Positions 48,596 to 56,144 of a DNA stretch of 64,000 bases are shown piece after piece. Source of the DNA: Reichenbachiella carrageenanivorans. Lineage in GTDB: Bacteria > Bacteroidota > Bacteroidia > Cytophagales > Cyclobacteriaceae. The notes beneath the pieces are model-generated. The model had not been told where the DNA came from and did no database searches. It saw only the letters and a list, made by a program, of their open reading frames with translations. The position numbers and the translations under genes were made by a program. The DNA lies in the NCBI RefSeq assembly GCF_025639805.1, contig NZ_CP106735.1, positions 2,451,501 to 2,515,500 of the forward strand. The letters run 5' to 3'. How positions within the stretch are numbered: the stretch's first letter is position 1; every line of letters begins with the position of its first letter.

Positions 48596-49852
48596 ATGAA
48601 CACGAGAATGCACCTGTTTCAGCGCTATGGAATAGAGCTGGAATACATGATTGTAGACAATGATACTTTGGCTATTCGGCCCATTACGGACGATTTGATC
48701 AAGAGCGTATTAGGAGCGTTTAGCAATGAAGTAGATCGTGGTTTGGTCACTTGGAGCAATGAATTGGTACTGCATGTGCTGGAGTTGAAATGCTCGAAGC
48801 CAGAGCTGGATTTGGTGGCTTTGGCCGAAGGATTTCAGCAAAACATTCGGGACATCAATAAAAAATTGATGGCTTTCAATGCGCGCTTGATGCCTACGGC
48901 GGCTCACCCTATGATGAACCCAGAGAAGGAGACCTTTTTGTGGCCACACGACAACAATGAAATATACGATATCTACAATCGCATTTTCAACTGCAAAGGC
49001 CACGGCTGGTCCAATCTACAAAGCACACACCTCAATTTGCCATTTTATGACGACGAGGAGTTTGCACGTTTGCATGCCGCAGTGCGGTTGATTTTGCCCA
49101 TTTTGCCAGCGATAGCGGCCAGTTCACCTGTGCTAGACGGCGCTGCCACAGGTTATCTCGATAAGCGTTTGGACTATTATCAATCCAATCAAAAAGTGAT
49201 TCCTGAGCTTACTGGTAAGGTCATTCCTGAAAGGGCTTTTTCTAAGCGACATTATCACAAAATGATCTATGAGCCGATTCAAGCGGCTGTAGCACCTTAC
49301 GATGAGCAGCATATTTTAGAGCCTGTATGGCTCAACTCCCGAGGGGCGATTGCACGCTTCGATCGTGGGTCTATAGAGATAAGACTGCTGGATATACAGG
49401 AATGTCCGAAGGCGGATATGGCTATCGTAGCGTTGATTATTGGTGTACTCAAGGTACTGGCAGCAGAGGTCACTTGTAGCGCCCATGAGCAGCAAACTTG
49501 GTTAGTTGCTCCGCTCAGCAAGATTTTTCAGCAGACTATAGTGACTGCTGAAAACACGGTGATAGCCGACGCTGCCTACTTGCAAGTTTTTGGGATGACG
49601 CAAGAGCAGGCTACAGCCAAGGAACTGTGGGTGCATTTGCTAGAGCTGGTCAAGGTGCACCATCCGGTGTTTATAGGGCCATGGCTGGATACGCTTCATC
49701 AGATCTTAGAAGGAGGCACTTTGGCTTCGCGAATATTGACTGCACTCGATGGGATCTATACCGAAGACAATATCAAATTGGTCTATAATGAGTTGGCGGA
49801 TTGTTTGTCTAACAATGAAATTTTTGAGTCATGCGTAAAAGAAAAATTATAA
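48596..49852 (+). CDS. GCS2-type carboxylate-amine ligase
   Basis: 418 residues of the glutamate-cysteine ligase 2 (YbdK-like) fold, related to glutamine synthetase. It activates a carboxylate with ATP and joins it to an amine. Visible segments: QRYGIELEYMIVDNDTL (metal-binding Glu residues at the start), LMPTAAHPMMNPEKETFLWPHDNNEIYDIYNRIFNCKGHGWSNLQSTHLNLPF, PILPAIAASSPVLDGAATGYLDKRLDYY and SIEIRLLDIQECPKADMAI. It follows the RimK-like gene after one base and overlaps the next gene by 22 bases. The presence of two different amide-forming enzymes in one operon is the key feature. Confidence 0.85.
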   Translation: MNTRMHLFQRYGIELEYMIVDNDTLAIRPITDDLIKSVLGAFSNEVDRGLVTWSNELVLHVLELKCSKPELDLVALAEGFQQNIRDINKKLMAFNARLMPTAAHPMMNPEKETFLWPHDNNEIYDIYNRIFNCKGHGWSNLQSTHLNLPFYDDEEFARLHAAVRLILPILPAIAASSPVLDGAATGYLDKRLDYYQSNQKVIPELTGKVIPERAFSKRHYHKMIYEPIQAAVAPYDEQHILEPVWLNSRGAIARFDRGSIEIRLLDIQECPKADMAIVALIIGVLKVLAAEVTCSAHEQQTWLVAPLSKIFQQTIVTAENTVIADAAYLQVFGMTQEQATAKELWVHLLELVKVHHPVFIGPWLDTLHQILEGGTLASRILTALDGIYTEDNIKLVYNELADCLSNNEIFESCVKEKL

Positions 49853-50538
49853 TCACGTGTGAACATGGGGGCAACTATATTCCACGTGAGTACAAATACC
49901 TGTTCGCAGCCCATGAGAAGGAGCTGAGTTCTCACAAGGGATGGGATATTGGTGCCTTAGAAGTGGCCAAGTACTTATCTCGGCACATTCCAGCACCGCT
50001 GTCGTATCAGCGGGTATCTCGACTATTGGTAGAAACGAACAGGTCTCTTCATAGTGATGAGCTGTTTTCTAAATATGCACATGAACTTGACAAGCCGATC
50101 AAGAAGTATATTTTGAATAAGTTTTACTATCCCTACCGCAATGCGGTGGAGAAAAACTTGGCAAAGTATATCGCCGAAGGGCATGAGGTGCTTCATCTCT
50201 CTGTGCACAGTTTTACTCCCGTATTGAATGGTATAGAACGTCAGGTAGATATTGGATTGCTTTGTGATGAGTCGCGCTGGCTGGAGTTGGAGTTTTGCCA
50301 AATGTGGCAAGCACAGATACAACAATTACTACCCGAGAAGCTAACTATGATCAATGTGCCGTACAACGGCGCAGATGATGGGTTTACTACTTATTTGAGA
50401 GAAAAATTTCCTGTAGAAAAATATATGGGAATTGAAATTGAGATCAACCAGAAATATGCAGGCACTGAGGATCAGTCGGTGATCAGGTCTGTGTTAGCCA
50501 ATAGCTTGGTGATTTCGGAGAATTTAGTAGCAGAATAG
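49831..50538 (+). CDS. N-formylglutamate amidohydrolase-like protein
   Basis: 235 residues of the HutG/N-formylglutamate amidohydrolase family (zinc amidase). Typical opening IITCEHGGNYIPREYKYLF, followed by SHKGWDIGALEVAKYLS, VSRLLVETNRSLHSDELFS and HLSVHSFTPVLNGIERQVDIGLLCDE. The histidine and glutamate metal ligands of the family are present. In this context histidine breakdown is unlikely; no hut genes are nearby. It probably cleaves an N-acyl or gamma-linked amide made by the two ligases. Last gene of the operon, overlapping the GCS2 gene by 22 bases and followed by a strong terminator. Confidence 0.85.
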   Translation: MRKRKIIITCEHGGNYIPREYKYLFAAHEKELSSHKGWDIGALEVAKYLSRHIPAPLSYQRVSRLLVETNRSLHSDELFSKYAHELDKPIKKYILNKFYYPYRNAVEKNLAKYIAEGHEVLHLSVHSFTPVLNGIERQVDIGLLCDESRWLELEFCQMWQAQIQQLLPEKLTMINVPYNGADDGFTTYLREKFPVEKYMGIEIEINQKYAGTEDQSVIRSVLANSLVISENLVAE

Positions 50539-50546
50539 ATAAAGAG

Positions 50547-50592
50547 GCTGCTTCAAAAAACTTGTTTGTTTGATCTTTGAAGCAGCTTTTTT
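50547..50592 (+). terminator. Terminator of the C39-RimK-GCS2-NFGase operon
   Basis: A 10-bp stem (50547-50556 with 50577-50586, GCTGCTTCAA/TTGAAGCAGC) with a 20-base loop is followed by TTTTTTT. It closes the operon right after its fourth gene. Confidence 0.85.
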
Positions 50593-50624
50593 TATCTTAA
50601 GTCATACATTTGCATTTGTTGAGT

Positions 50625-51845
50625 TTATGATAGCTTAAATGTAATAGGTAAAATCATTTTCACTTTTACCGAATTGCCTTCTATTTTTCCTGGTGCCCAG
50701 TTGGTAGCTTCTTTTATGATACGAATGACTTCTTCGTCGCAGCCTGCACCTATGCCTTTTAGTACTGTAGGATCAGTGAGTTTTCCTGATTCATCTACGA
50801 CAAATTGGACGAAAACACGGCCTTCTACTCCAGCCTCCTTGGCTTGTACTGGATATTTCATATTTTGACCAACCCATTCGTAGAAGCTTGGCATGCCACC
50901 TCTAGGCATGGGGAGATCCTCCACTTTGTCGAATATTTCATCAGCATATGTGGAAATCGTCTGAGCCGCTTCGATATCACTCTGATCACTCAATTCCTGA
51001 TTGATGTCTTCGCATCCAAACACAAGGACTAAAGCGAGGCCAAGTGTAAAAGGTAATATTTGTTTGATTTTCATAGTTTGTTTATTTTGTTGATTTATCA
51101 TTTTTATTCTATTCAATATGGAAGAGTTGTAAAAGGAGTGTGCCAACTCAAACCCATGAATTTTCAAGGTGTGAACCGCGAGGATTTGTATATAATGATC
51201 TTTGTCATGTGCATGCACGGCTTGGGCATCCGCCAAATATTCATGGTTGACTCGAGCCATTTTTTTTATGAAGTATAGTATTGGGTTGATCCAAAGTAGC
51301 GCACTGATGATCTCTAAAAAGAGAATGTCTATTGAGTGCATTTCACCTGCATGAACCTTTTCGTGTGACAAAATCAGTTCCTTTTCTCTTGTCTGCAAAT
51401 CATCGCCAATGAAGATGGTATTTACGAAAGTGTACGCCTCTCGGCTGTTGGGCAAAGTGCAGAGTCTATAGTCTCCATACAACTCTGCCGTACGACTCAT
51501 CACCCACAGTCCCATCGCTTTGGATACGACCCTGATCAACAAACCAGTAGCTATGAGTATATAGATGGTACTGAGTAGCTCCACGCTACTGAAGGCTCCT
51601 GTAGTACTTTCAGTATTAGAAATTTCTAAAGCATCCAATGTAATCGTGCCTACTGCTAGTGGCGAGGGTATTGAGTTGATACTCAGGTGGAGTAGAGGGA
51701 CAATTAGTGAAAATACTACACTTGCGAGGAGATAAAATCTATTAAATGAAAAGGCTTTTTCCTGCCGCAAGGCCAAAAGAAAGAAAAGGGAAAGCACGGC
51801 CAAGCAAAGGCCCGATTCTAGGAAGTAATTGAATACATTATTCAT
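50625..51845 (-). CDS. BlaR1/M56 metallopeptidase fused to a TonB C-terminal domain
   Basis: 406 residues. Membrane helices at about 8-26, 36-55 and 90-112 frame an M56 zinc-peptidase domain with HEKVH (161-165). A fourth hydrophobic segment lies near 270-278. The C-terminal 90 residues form a TonB-C domain (GVEGRVFVQFVVDESGKLTDPTVLKGIGAGCDEEVIRIIKEA). M56 proteins of the BlaR1 type sense an envelope signal and cleave the BlaI-type repressor. Here the usual beta-lactam sensor is replaced by a TonB-C domain, a pattern found in Bacteroidota. It overlaps the upstream blaI-like gene by 8 bases on the same strand. Confidence 0.88.
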   Translation of the reverse strand: MNNVFNYFLESGLCLAVLSLFFLLALRQEKAFSFNRFYLLASVVFSLIVPLLHLSINSIPSPLAVGTITLDALEISNTESTTGAFSSVELLSTIYILIATGLLIRVVSKAMGLWVMSRTAELYGDYRLCTLPNSREAYTFVNTIFIGDDLQTREKELILSHEKVHAGEMHSIDILFLEIISALLWINPILYFIKKMARVNHEYLADAQAVHAHDKDHYIQILAVHTLKIHGFELAHSFYNSSILNRIKMINQQNKQTMKIKQILPFTLGLALVLVFGCEDINQELSDQSDIEAAQTISTYADEIFDKVEDLPMPRGGMPSFYEWVGQNMKYPVQAKEAGVEGRVFVQFVVDESGKLTDPTVLKGIGAGCDEEVIRIIKEATNWAPGKIEGNSVKVKMILPITFKLS

Positions 51846-52215
51846 CGTTGGAGGTTTTAGTGTCTTTTTTTGCGATTTCGATGAGCTGGTTTAGCTCGTT
51901 GATGTTTAGGTCGTTTTCCTTGGCAAAGAAGGAAACGAGATTTTTGAATGAGCCTCCAAAGTAGCTGTCCATGAAGTTGGATAGATAGAATTTGGAGTAG
52001 TCTTTCTTCGCTATCAGAGGGAAGTATTCATGGGTTTTGCCATAGGCTTTGTGATCTGCAAATTTTTTGGTCTCTAGTATCCTTACAATCGTAGATACTG
52101 TATTGTAGGCTGGTTTAGGGTCTGGTAACTTGGCAATGATGTCGTGCACCACACCTCGCTCTATTTCCCATAAGGCCTTCATTACTTGCTCTTCTGCTTT
52201 GGTCAGTTCTTTCAT
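51838..52215 (-). CDS. BlaI/MecI/CopY family repressor
   Basis: 125-residue winged-helix repressor (MKELTKAEEQVMKALWEIERGVVHDIIAKL, then AYNTVSTIVRILETKKFADHKAYGKTHEYFPLI). The C-terminal dimerisation helices are where BlaR1-type peptidases cleave. A 20-bp palindrome at 52241-52260 fills the spacer of its own promoter and is the likely operator. It forms a sensor-repressor pair with the following M56-TonB gene. The controlled envelope genes beyond this operon are unknown. Confidence 0.92.
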   Translation of the reverse strand: MKELTKAEEQVMKALWEIERGVVHDIIAKLPDPKPAYNTVSTIVRILETKKFADHKAYGKTHEYFPLIAKKDYSKFYLSNFMDSYFGGSFKNLVSFFAKENDLNINELNQLIEIAKKDTKTSNDE

Positions 52216-52233
52216 AGTTTTCTAATTACATTC

Positions 52234-52264
52234 TAAATGTATAACTAAATATTTAGTTATGCAA
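52234..52264 (-). promoter_or_regulatory. BlaI operator inside its own promoter
   Basis: Perfect 20-bp palindrome ATAACTAAAT/ATTTAGTTAT at 52241-52260. On the minus strand it fills the 20-base spacer between a -33 TTG (52264-52262) and a -7-like TACATTTA (52241-52234). Repressor binding would directly block RNA polymerase. A related ACTAAATAGT lies near 52282. Confidence 0.75.
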
Positions 52265-52337
52265 CTATTTTTAGAGTCATAAAACTAAATAGTCGGGTTT
52301 TTGCGAGGAGGAGTGGATAAAGAATCTATATTTTAAA

Positions 52338-52367
52338 TGCAATGACATTGCAAATTGGCTATCTTTG
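52338..52367 (+). promoter_or_regulatory. Zur-like operator and -7 box of the Fur-family gene
   Basis: Palindrome TGCAAT-GAC-ATTGCA at 52338-52352, then TATCTTTG (52360-52367), a perfect TAnnTTTG element, five bases before the ATG at 52373. The operator has the same arms and spacing as that at 55182-55196. Transcription would start at or near the ATG, so a leaderless mRNA is likely. Confidence 0.7.
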
Positions 52368-52372
52368 CACTT

Positions 52373-52801
52373 ATGGAAACGAAAGGACGAAAAGAAATAC
52401 TTAAAAGGCATGGCATGCGAGTGACCGACTGTCGATTAGACGTGCTCGATTTGTTTATCAATAGTAGACAGGCGCTGTCTCAAAAAGATCTCGAAGAAAA
52501 ACTCACCGCATACGATAGAGTCACACTCTATCGTACATTGCACAGCTTTCTTGAAAGCGGAGTACTACACAAAATTCCTAATGATAACGGTATAGCTTCT
52601 TATGGTGTATGTTTTGATACATGCAGCCCTTCGGAGCATCATCATGATCATCTACACTTCAAGTGCAATTCATGCGGCCAGTTGGAGTGTATAGAAGAGG
52701 CCATTACTTTGCCTGCTATCCACTTACCCCAGCATTATCAGTTAGGTGCTGTAGATATCATCGTGAATGGCGTCTGTGGGGCGTGCATTGTGGAGGCTTG
52801 A
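52373..52801 (+). CDS. Fur-family metal regulator, probably Zur-like
   Basis: 142 residues from the ATG at 52373; an in-frame TTG six codons upstream lies inside the -7 element. The N-terminal winged helix (EILKRHGMRVTDCRLDVLDLF) includes the recognition helix region YDRVTLYRTLHSFLESG. The C-terminal dimer domain has a histidine-rich metal segment (SEHHHDHLHF) and structural zinc cysteines (CNSCG and CGAC). Zur is favoured over Fur by the target genes (a TonB receptor and a His-rich DUF4625 lipoprotein) and by the TGCAAT-N3-ATTGCA palindrome before itself and before the lipoprotein. It is autoregulated by inference. The TonB receptor follows after 4 bases. Confidence 0.85.
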   Translation: METKGRKEILKRHGMRVTDCRLDVLDLFINSRQALSQKDLEEKLTAYDRVTLYRTLHSFLESGVLHKIPNDNGIASYGVCFDTCSPSEHHHDHLHFKCNSCGQLECIEEAITLPAIHLPQHYQLGAVDIIVNGVCGACIVEA

Positions 52802-52805
52802 TACT

Positions 52806-55166
52806 ATGAAGCATTTTTTGTGGTTAATGATAAGCCTACTCGTTAGTTTTTCGGCTTTGTCTCAGGTTCAAATTTCTGGGGTGATTTATGATGCAGCAAA
52901 CAAAGAGCCGCTCCCAGGTGCAATGATCAGTATACATGAGCTGAACCTAGCAAAGGTGACAGACATAGATGGTCGTTTTTTATTCGAAAACATCCGTTTG
53001 GCTACTTATCATTTGCATGTCAGCTACATGGGTTACAAAGCCCAGACCATGGTGAAGACCCTGGGGCAGGGAGAAGATCATATCAAAATATATTTAGAAC
53101 CTACCACATTGGAACTCAGTGAAATCGTAGTAGAATCTAATCACTACAAAACGGGCCCTAAAGAGCAAACCTTGCCCATGGAAATTCTGGATGCCGAATT
53201 TTTAGCTAAAAACAGAAAAGGGACTTTCGTCAATTCTTTAGAAGATATCCCTGGAGTCAGCGCAATTAATACTGGTGTAGGCATATCTAAACCCGTGATT
53301 AGAGGTATGAGCTTTAATCGGGTAATCGTAAACGACAAAGGAGTGAAGCAAGAAGGCCAGCAATGGGGGACAGACCATGGGCTGGAGATTGATATGTTCG
53401 AACCAGGACGAGTAGAGATTATCAAAGGACCAGGTTCGTTGATGTATGGCTCAGATGGTTTGGGGGGCGTGATCAATATTTTCCCACCAGCCATACCGCA
53501 TGATAAAGAGATAGAAGGGGGAGTACAGGGGATATACAAGTCCAACAATCATTTGATAGGGACATCGGCCATGGTGCAAGGAGAGAAAAATGACTGGGTA
53601 TATAGAGGCAGGTTTAGTACACAGGATTTTGGAGACTATCGTGTGCCTGCGGATCAGTTTACCTACAATGGCTACAGTTTACCTATCTACGACGAGCGCT
53701 TAAAGAATACGGCAGGAAAAGAAAGAAATTTTACTTTGATGTCTGGGGTTAAAAAAAATTGGGGTTATTCTACCCTGACGGTGAGCAATTTTCATCAAAA
53801 GGCAGGATTATTCGCTGGCGCAGTAGGCATTCCTCGATCGTACCAGCTGGAGCCAGACGGCTCTAGCAGAAATATTGATATCCCTTATCAAAAGACGAAT
53901 CATTTTAAGGTGTCCTCTAATTCCAATGTCTTATTAGGAGGGCATTGGTTGGAAATGGACTGGGGGTATCAGCGAAACCAGCGCGAGGAGCACTCTGACC
54001 CTACAGCCCATGGTAGAGAGGAAGGTCCTGATGGCACGCTGGAGCATGGGTTGGATCTGCAGACTTTGAGCGTGAATACCCGTTATTTCTGGCGATCTTC
54101 GGAGTCTCACACACGTATTATTGGCTTGCAAGGACAATATCAATGGCATGATTGGGATGGTTTTGCCTTTCTTTTGCCAGCGTTTACGAGTAGTTCGGTT
54201 GGGTTGTTTGCCTATGAAGAATACAGTTGGGCAAGGCGATTTACCGCTACGGGAGGGCTGCGGTTGGATTATGCCACTCGTGATATCACTGGATATAGTG
54301 AATCTGATGGTACAGATTTTTTTCAGTACAATGAGGATTTGAATCGAGATTATTTCAATGTGTCGGGCGCGCTGGGACTTTCCTTTTATCCCAATGATTT
54401 ACTCAATATGAAGCTTAATTTGGGGTCGAGTTTTCGAGTACCCACACCCAACGAACTGGCAATCAATGGGCTGCACCATGGCACTTTTCGGTACGAGCTG
54501 GGCAATAGTGACCTTACCTCCGAACGTGGCCTTCAGGTCGATTTTAGTTTAAGTTATCAGAAGAAAAATTTCAGTTTGGTCGTTACGCCGTTTGCTTCCT
54601 ATTTCGATGGGTTCATTTATTTGGCGGCTACCACACAGTTTTCGTCGGATCTCAATCCCTTCTTGCCAGCGGAGAGCGGGCAGATCTACCAATATCGACA
54701 AAACGATGCCGTGTTTGCAGGTACAGAAGTGGCCATGGAATACCACATGTTAGATGAATTGCATTGGCGGGCAGCCTATGAATATGTCTATAATTATAAC
54801 TTAGACACTAAACTACCCTTGCCCTTTACACCGCCAGGATCGCTATATACCGAATTGGAGTATGGGATCGAACTCAAAAGCTCATGGCTCAAGGATATTC
54901 ACTTTGGTACAAATGCTAAATGGGTTTTTGATCAAAACCGTGTGGATCGTAATGAAAATACGACCCCTGGCTATTGGCTATTGGGCGCCAATGTAGGTAT
55001 GGGACTGGCTATGGGGAAAAAGAATACGGCACAGCTGGCTTTTTCTGCTCAAAACCTGCTCGATAAAGAATACTACAACCATTTGAGCCGTTATCGTTTG
55101 CTCAATTTACCTGAGCAAGGGCGAAATTTTGTAATATCTCTGCACATACCTCTTGCAATACAATAA
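52806..55166 (+). CDS. TonB-dependent receptor of the zinc-type regulon
   Basis: 786 residues from the ATG at 52806 (MKHFLWLMISLLVSFSALSQ). After the signal peptide: carboxypeptidase-regulatory-like domain (about 21-105; VQISGVIYDAANKEPLPGAMISI), plug (about 115-235; SALEDIPGVSAINTGVGISKPVIRGM-like segment and VEIIKGPGSLMYGSDGLGGVIN), then the barrel to the C-terminal FVISLHIPLAIQ. The gene is co-transcribed with the Fur-family regulator four bases upstream, and the DUF4625 lipoprotein follows. Import of zinc or a zinc-chelate is inferred from this context. Confidence 0.9.
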   Translation: MKHFLWLMISLLVSFSALSQVQISGVIYDAANKEPLPGAMISIHELNLAKVTDIDGRFLFENIRLATYHLHVSYMGYKAQTMVKTLGQGEDHIKIYLEPTTLELSEIVVESNHYKTGPKEQTLPMEILDAEFLAKNRKGTFVNSLEDIPGVSAINTGVGISKPVIRGMSFNRVIVNDKGVKQEGQQWGTDHGLEIDMFEPGRVEIIKGPGSLMYGSDGLGGVINIFPPAIPHDKEIEGGVQGIYKSNNHLIGTSAMVQGEKNDWVYRGRFSTQDFGDYRVPADQFTYNGYSLPIYDERLKNTAGKERNFTLMSGVKKNWGYSTLTVSNFHQKAGLFAGAVGIPRSYQLEPDGSSRNIDIPYQKTNHFKVSSNSNVLLGGHWLEMDWGYQRNQREEHSDPTAHGREEGPDGTLEHGLDLQTLSVNTRYFWRSSESHTRIIGLQGQYQWHDWDGFAFLLPAFTSSSVGLFAYEEYSWARRFTATGGLRLDYATRDITGYSESDGTDFFQYNEDLNRDYFNVSGALGLSFYPNDLLNMKLNLGSSFRVPTPNELAINGLHHGTFRYELGNSDLTSERGLQVDFSLSYQKKNFSLVVTPFASYFDGFIYLAATTQFSSDLNPFLPAESGQIYQYRQNDAVFAGTEVAMEYHMLDELHWRAAYEYVYNYNLDTKLPLPFTPPGSLYTELEYGIELKSSWLKDIHFGTNAKWVFDQNRVDRNENTTPGYWLLGANVGMGLAMGKKNTAQLAFSAQNLLDKEYYNHLSRYRLLNLPEQGRNFVISLHIPLAIQ

Positions 55167-55181
55167 CATTAACATTAATAT

Positions 55182-55196
55182 TGCAATATTATTGCA
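55182..55196 (+). promoter_or_regulatory. Second Zur-like operator TGCAAT-ATT-ATTGCA
   Basis: Perfect palindrome with the same 6-base arms and 3-base spacer as the operator before the regulator gene. It ends three bases before the first possible ATG (55200) of the DUF4625 lipoprotein gene. A degenerate copy (TGCAATACAATAACA) lies at about 55154-55168. Confidence 0.7.
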
Positions 55197-55199
55197 TAA

Positions 55200-56048
55200 A
55201 TGAAAATTCAAATGAGAAACACGAAAAATTGGTTGATGATGATGCTGGCACTGCCAGTTCTGTATGCTTGCGACGAGAGCGATACAGTGGATACTATTGC
55301 GCCAGAGATTACCCTGGAAGACCCGATAAGCGGTGAGGCATTTGCTGCTGGAAGTACCATGCATGTGCACGGTGACTTGAGCGATGATCAAGGTTTGGCT
55401 ACGTACAGCATTTCTATTCATAGCAACTTCGATGGTCACTCACATGGTAGAGTGCTTGCTCAGTTTGCATTTAGCGAAAGCTATGAGGCTGAAGGTACTG
55501 CTGCGCATATCGAGCAGGAGATTGAGATTGATGCTACAGCTACTGCTGGCCCCTATCATTTTATAGTAGAGGCGATAGATGCCGCAGGCAATGCTACTTC
55601 TTTTCAAGATGATTCGAGTATTGAGATAGAAATATGGATTGAAAATGAAGACATGGCCCATATTCATTTTACGGATGAAAATGATGTGGAAATTGATGAG
55701 ATCGAGGGCGTATTAGGAGAAAACTTGCCAATTTATGGTGAAGTAGAAGACGAATCAGGTACGTTGGATCATGTGTACATTATGGTAGGTCACCTTGAGG
55801 AAGGTGAGGATGAGGATCACGACCATAGTCATGGCCGTGTGCTAGAGGATCATATTTTTGAAGAAGAGTATGAAGTAGAAGGTGAATCTTCCGTATTGCT
55901 GCAAGACTTGCTGGCTAGCGAATCCATTGTTGTTAATCAGGAGGATATGGATGAACTAGAAGATGGAGAGCATCTTTATTTGATCGTACAGGCAACCGAC
56001 GAAGATGGTAATGTAAGCCGCAGTACAATAGAAATTCATTTTGATTGA
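55200..56048 (+). CDS. His/Asp-rich DUF4625 lipoprotein
   Basis: 282 residues. Lipoprotein signal (MRNTKNWLMMMLALPVLYAC from the second ATG at 55212, lipid-attached Cys24 of the longer form). Two DUF4625 beta-sandwich domains follow, roughly 35-145 and 155-280. Each contains metal-ligand clusters: MHVHGDLSDD with HSNFDGHSHGRVL, and HVYIMVGH with EDEDHDHSHGRVLED. The His/Asp repeats suggest zinc binding at the cell surface or in the periplasm. A Zur-like operator lies directly upstream, so it is probably the zinc-capturing partner of the TonB receptor. A strong hairpin terminator follows. Confidence 0.85.
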   Translation: MKIQMRNTKNWLMMMLALPVLYACDESDTVDTIAPEITLEDPISGEAFAAGSTMHVHGDLSDDQGLATYSISIHSNFDGHSHGRVLAQFAFSESYEAEGTAAHIEQEIEIDATATAGPYHFIVEAIDAAGNATSFQDDSSIEIEIWIENEDMAHIHFTDENDVEIDEIEGVLGENLPIYGEVEDESGTLDHVYIMVGHLEEGEDEDHDHSHGRVLEDHIFEEEYEVEGESSVLLQDLLASESIVVNQEDMDELEDGEHLYLIVQATDEDGNVSRSTIEIHFD

Positions 56049-56059
56049 TTTGAATTGAA

Positions 56060-56110
56060 ATATCGACTAACAAAAAAAGGGCACGAAGCCCTTTTTTTGT
56101 TAGTCGATAT
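56060..56110. terminator. 23-bp perfect hairpin terminator
   Basis: 56060-56082 pairs perfectly with 56088-56110 around a 5-base loop. A run of seven A on the left and seven T on the right makes it effective in both directions. It separates the zinc regulon from the LD-carboxypeptidase gene. Confidence 0.9.
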
Positions 56111-56144
56111 AAATGTCCCATTCTAATTACCTATTTTCGATCGT

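Noticed and set aside
49831..50538. Assignment of the amidohydrolase to histidine degradation (HutG).
   Set aside because: No hutH, hutU or hutI genes are adjacent, and it is fused into an operon with ligases; only the enzyme family is certain.
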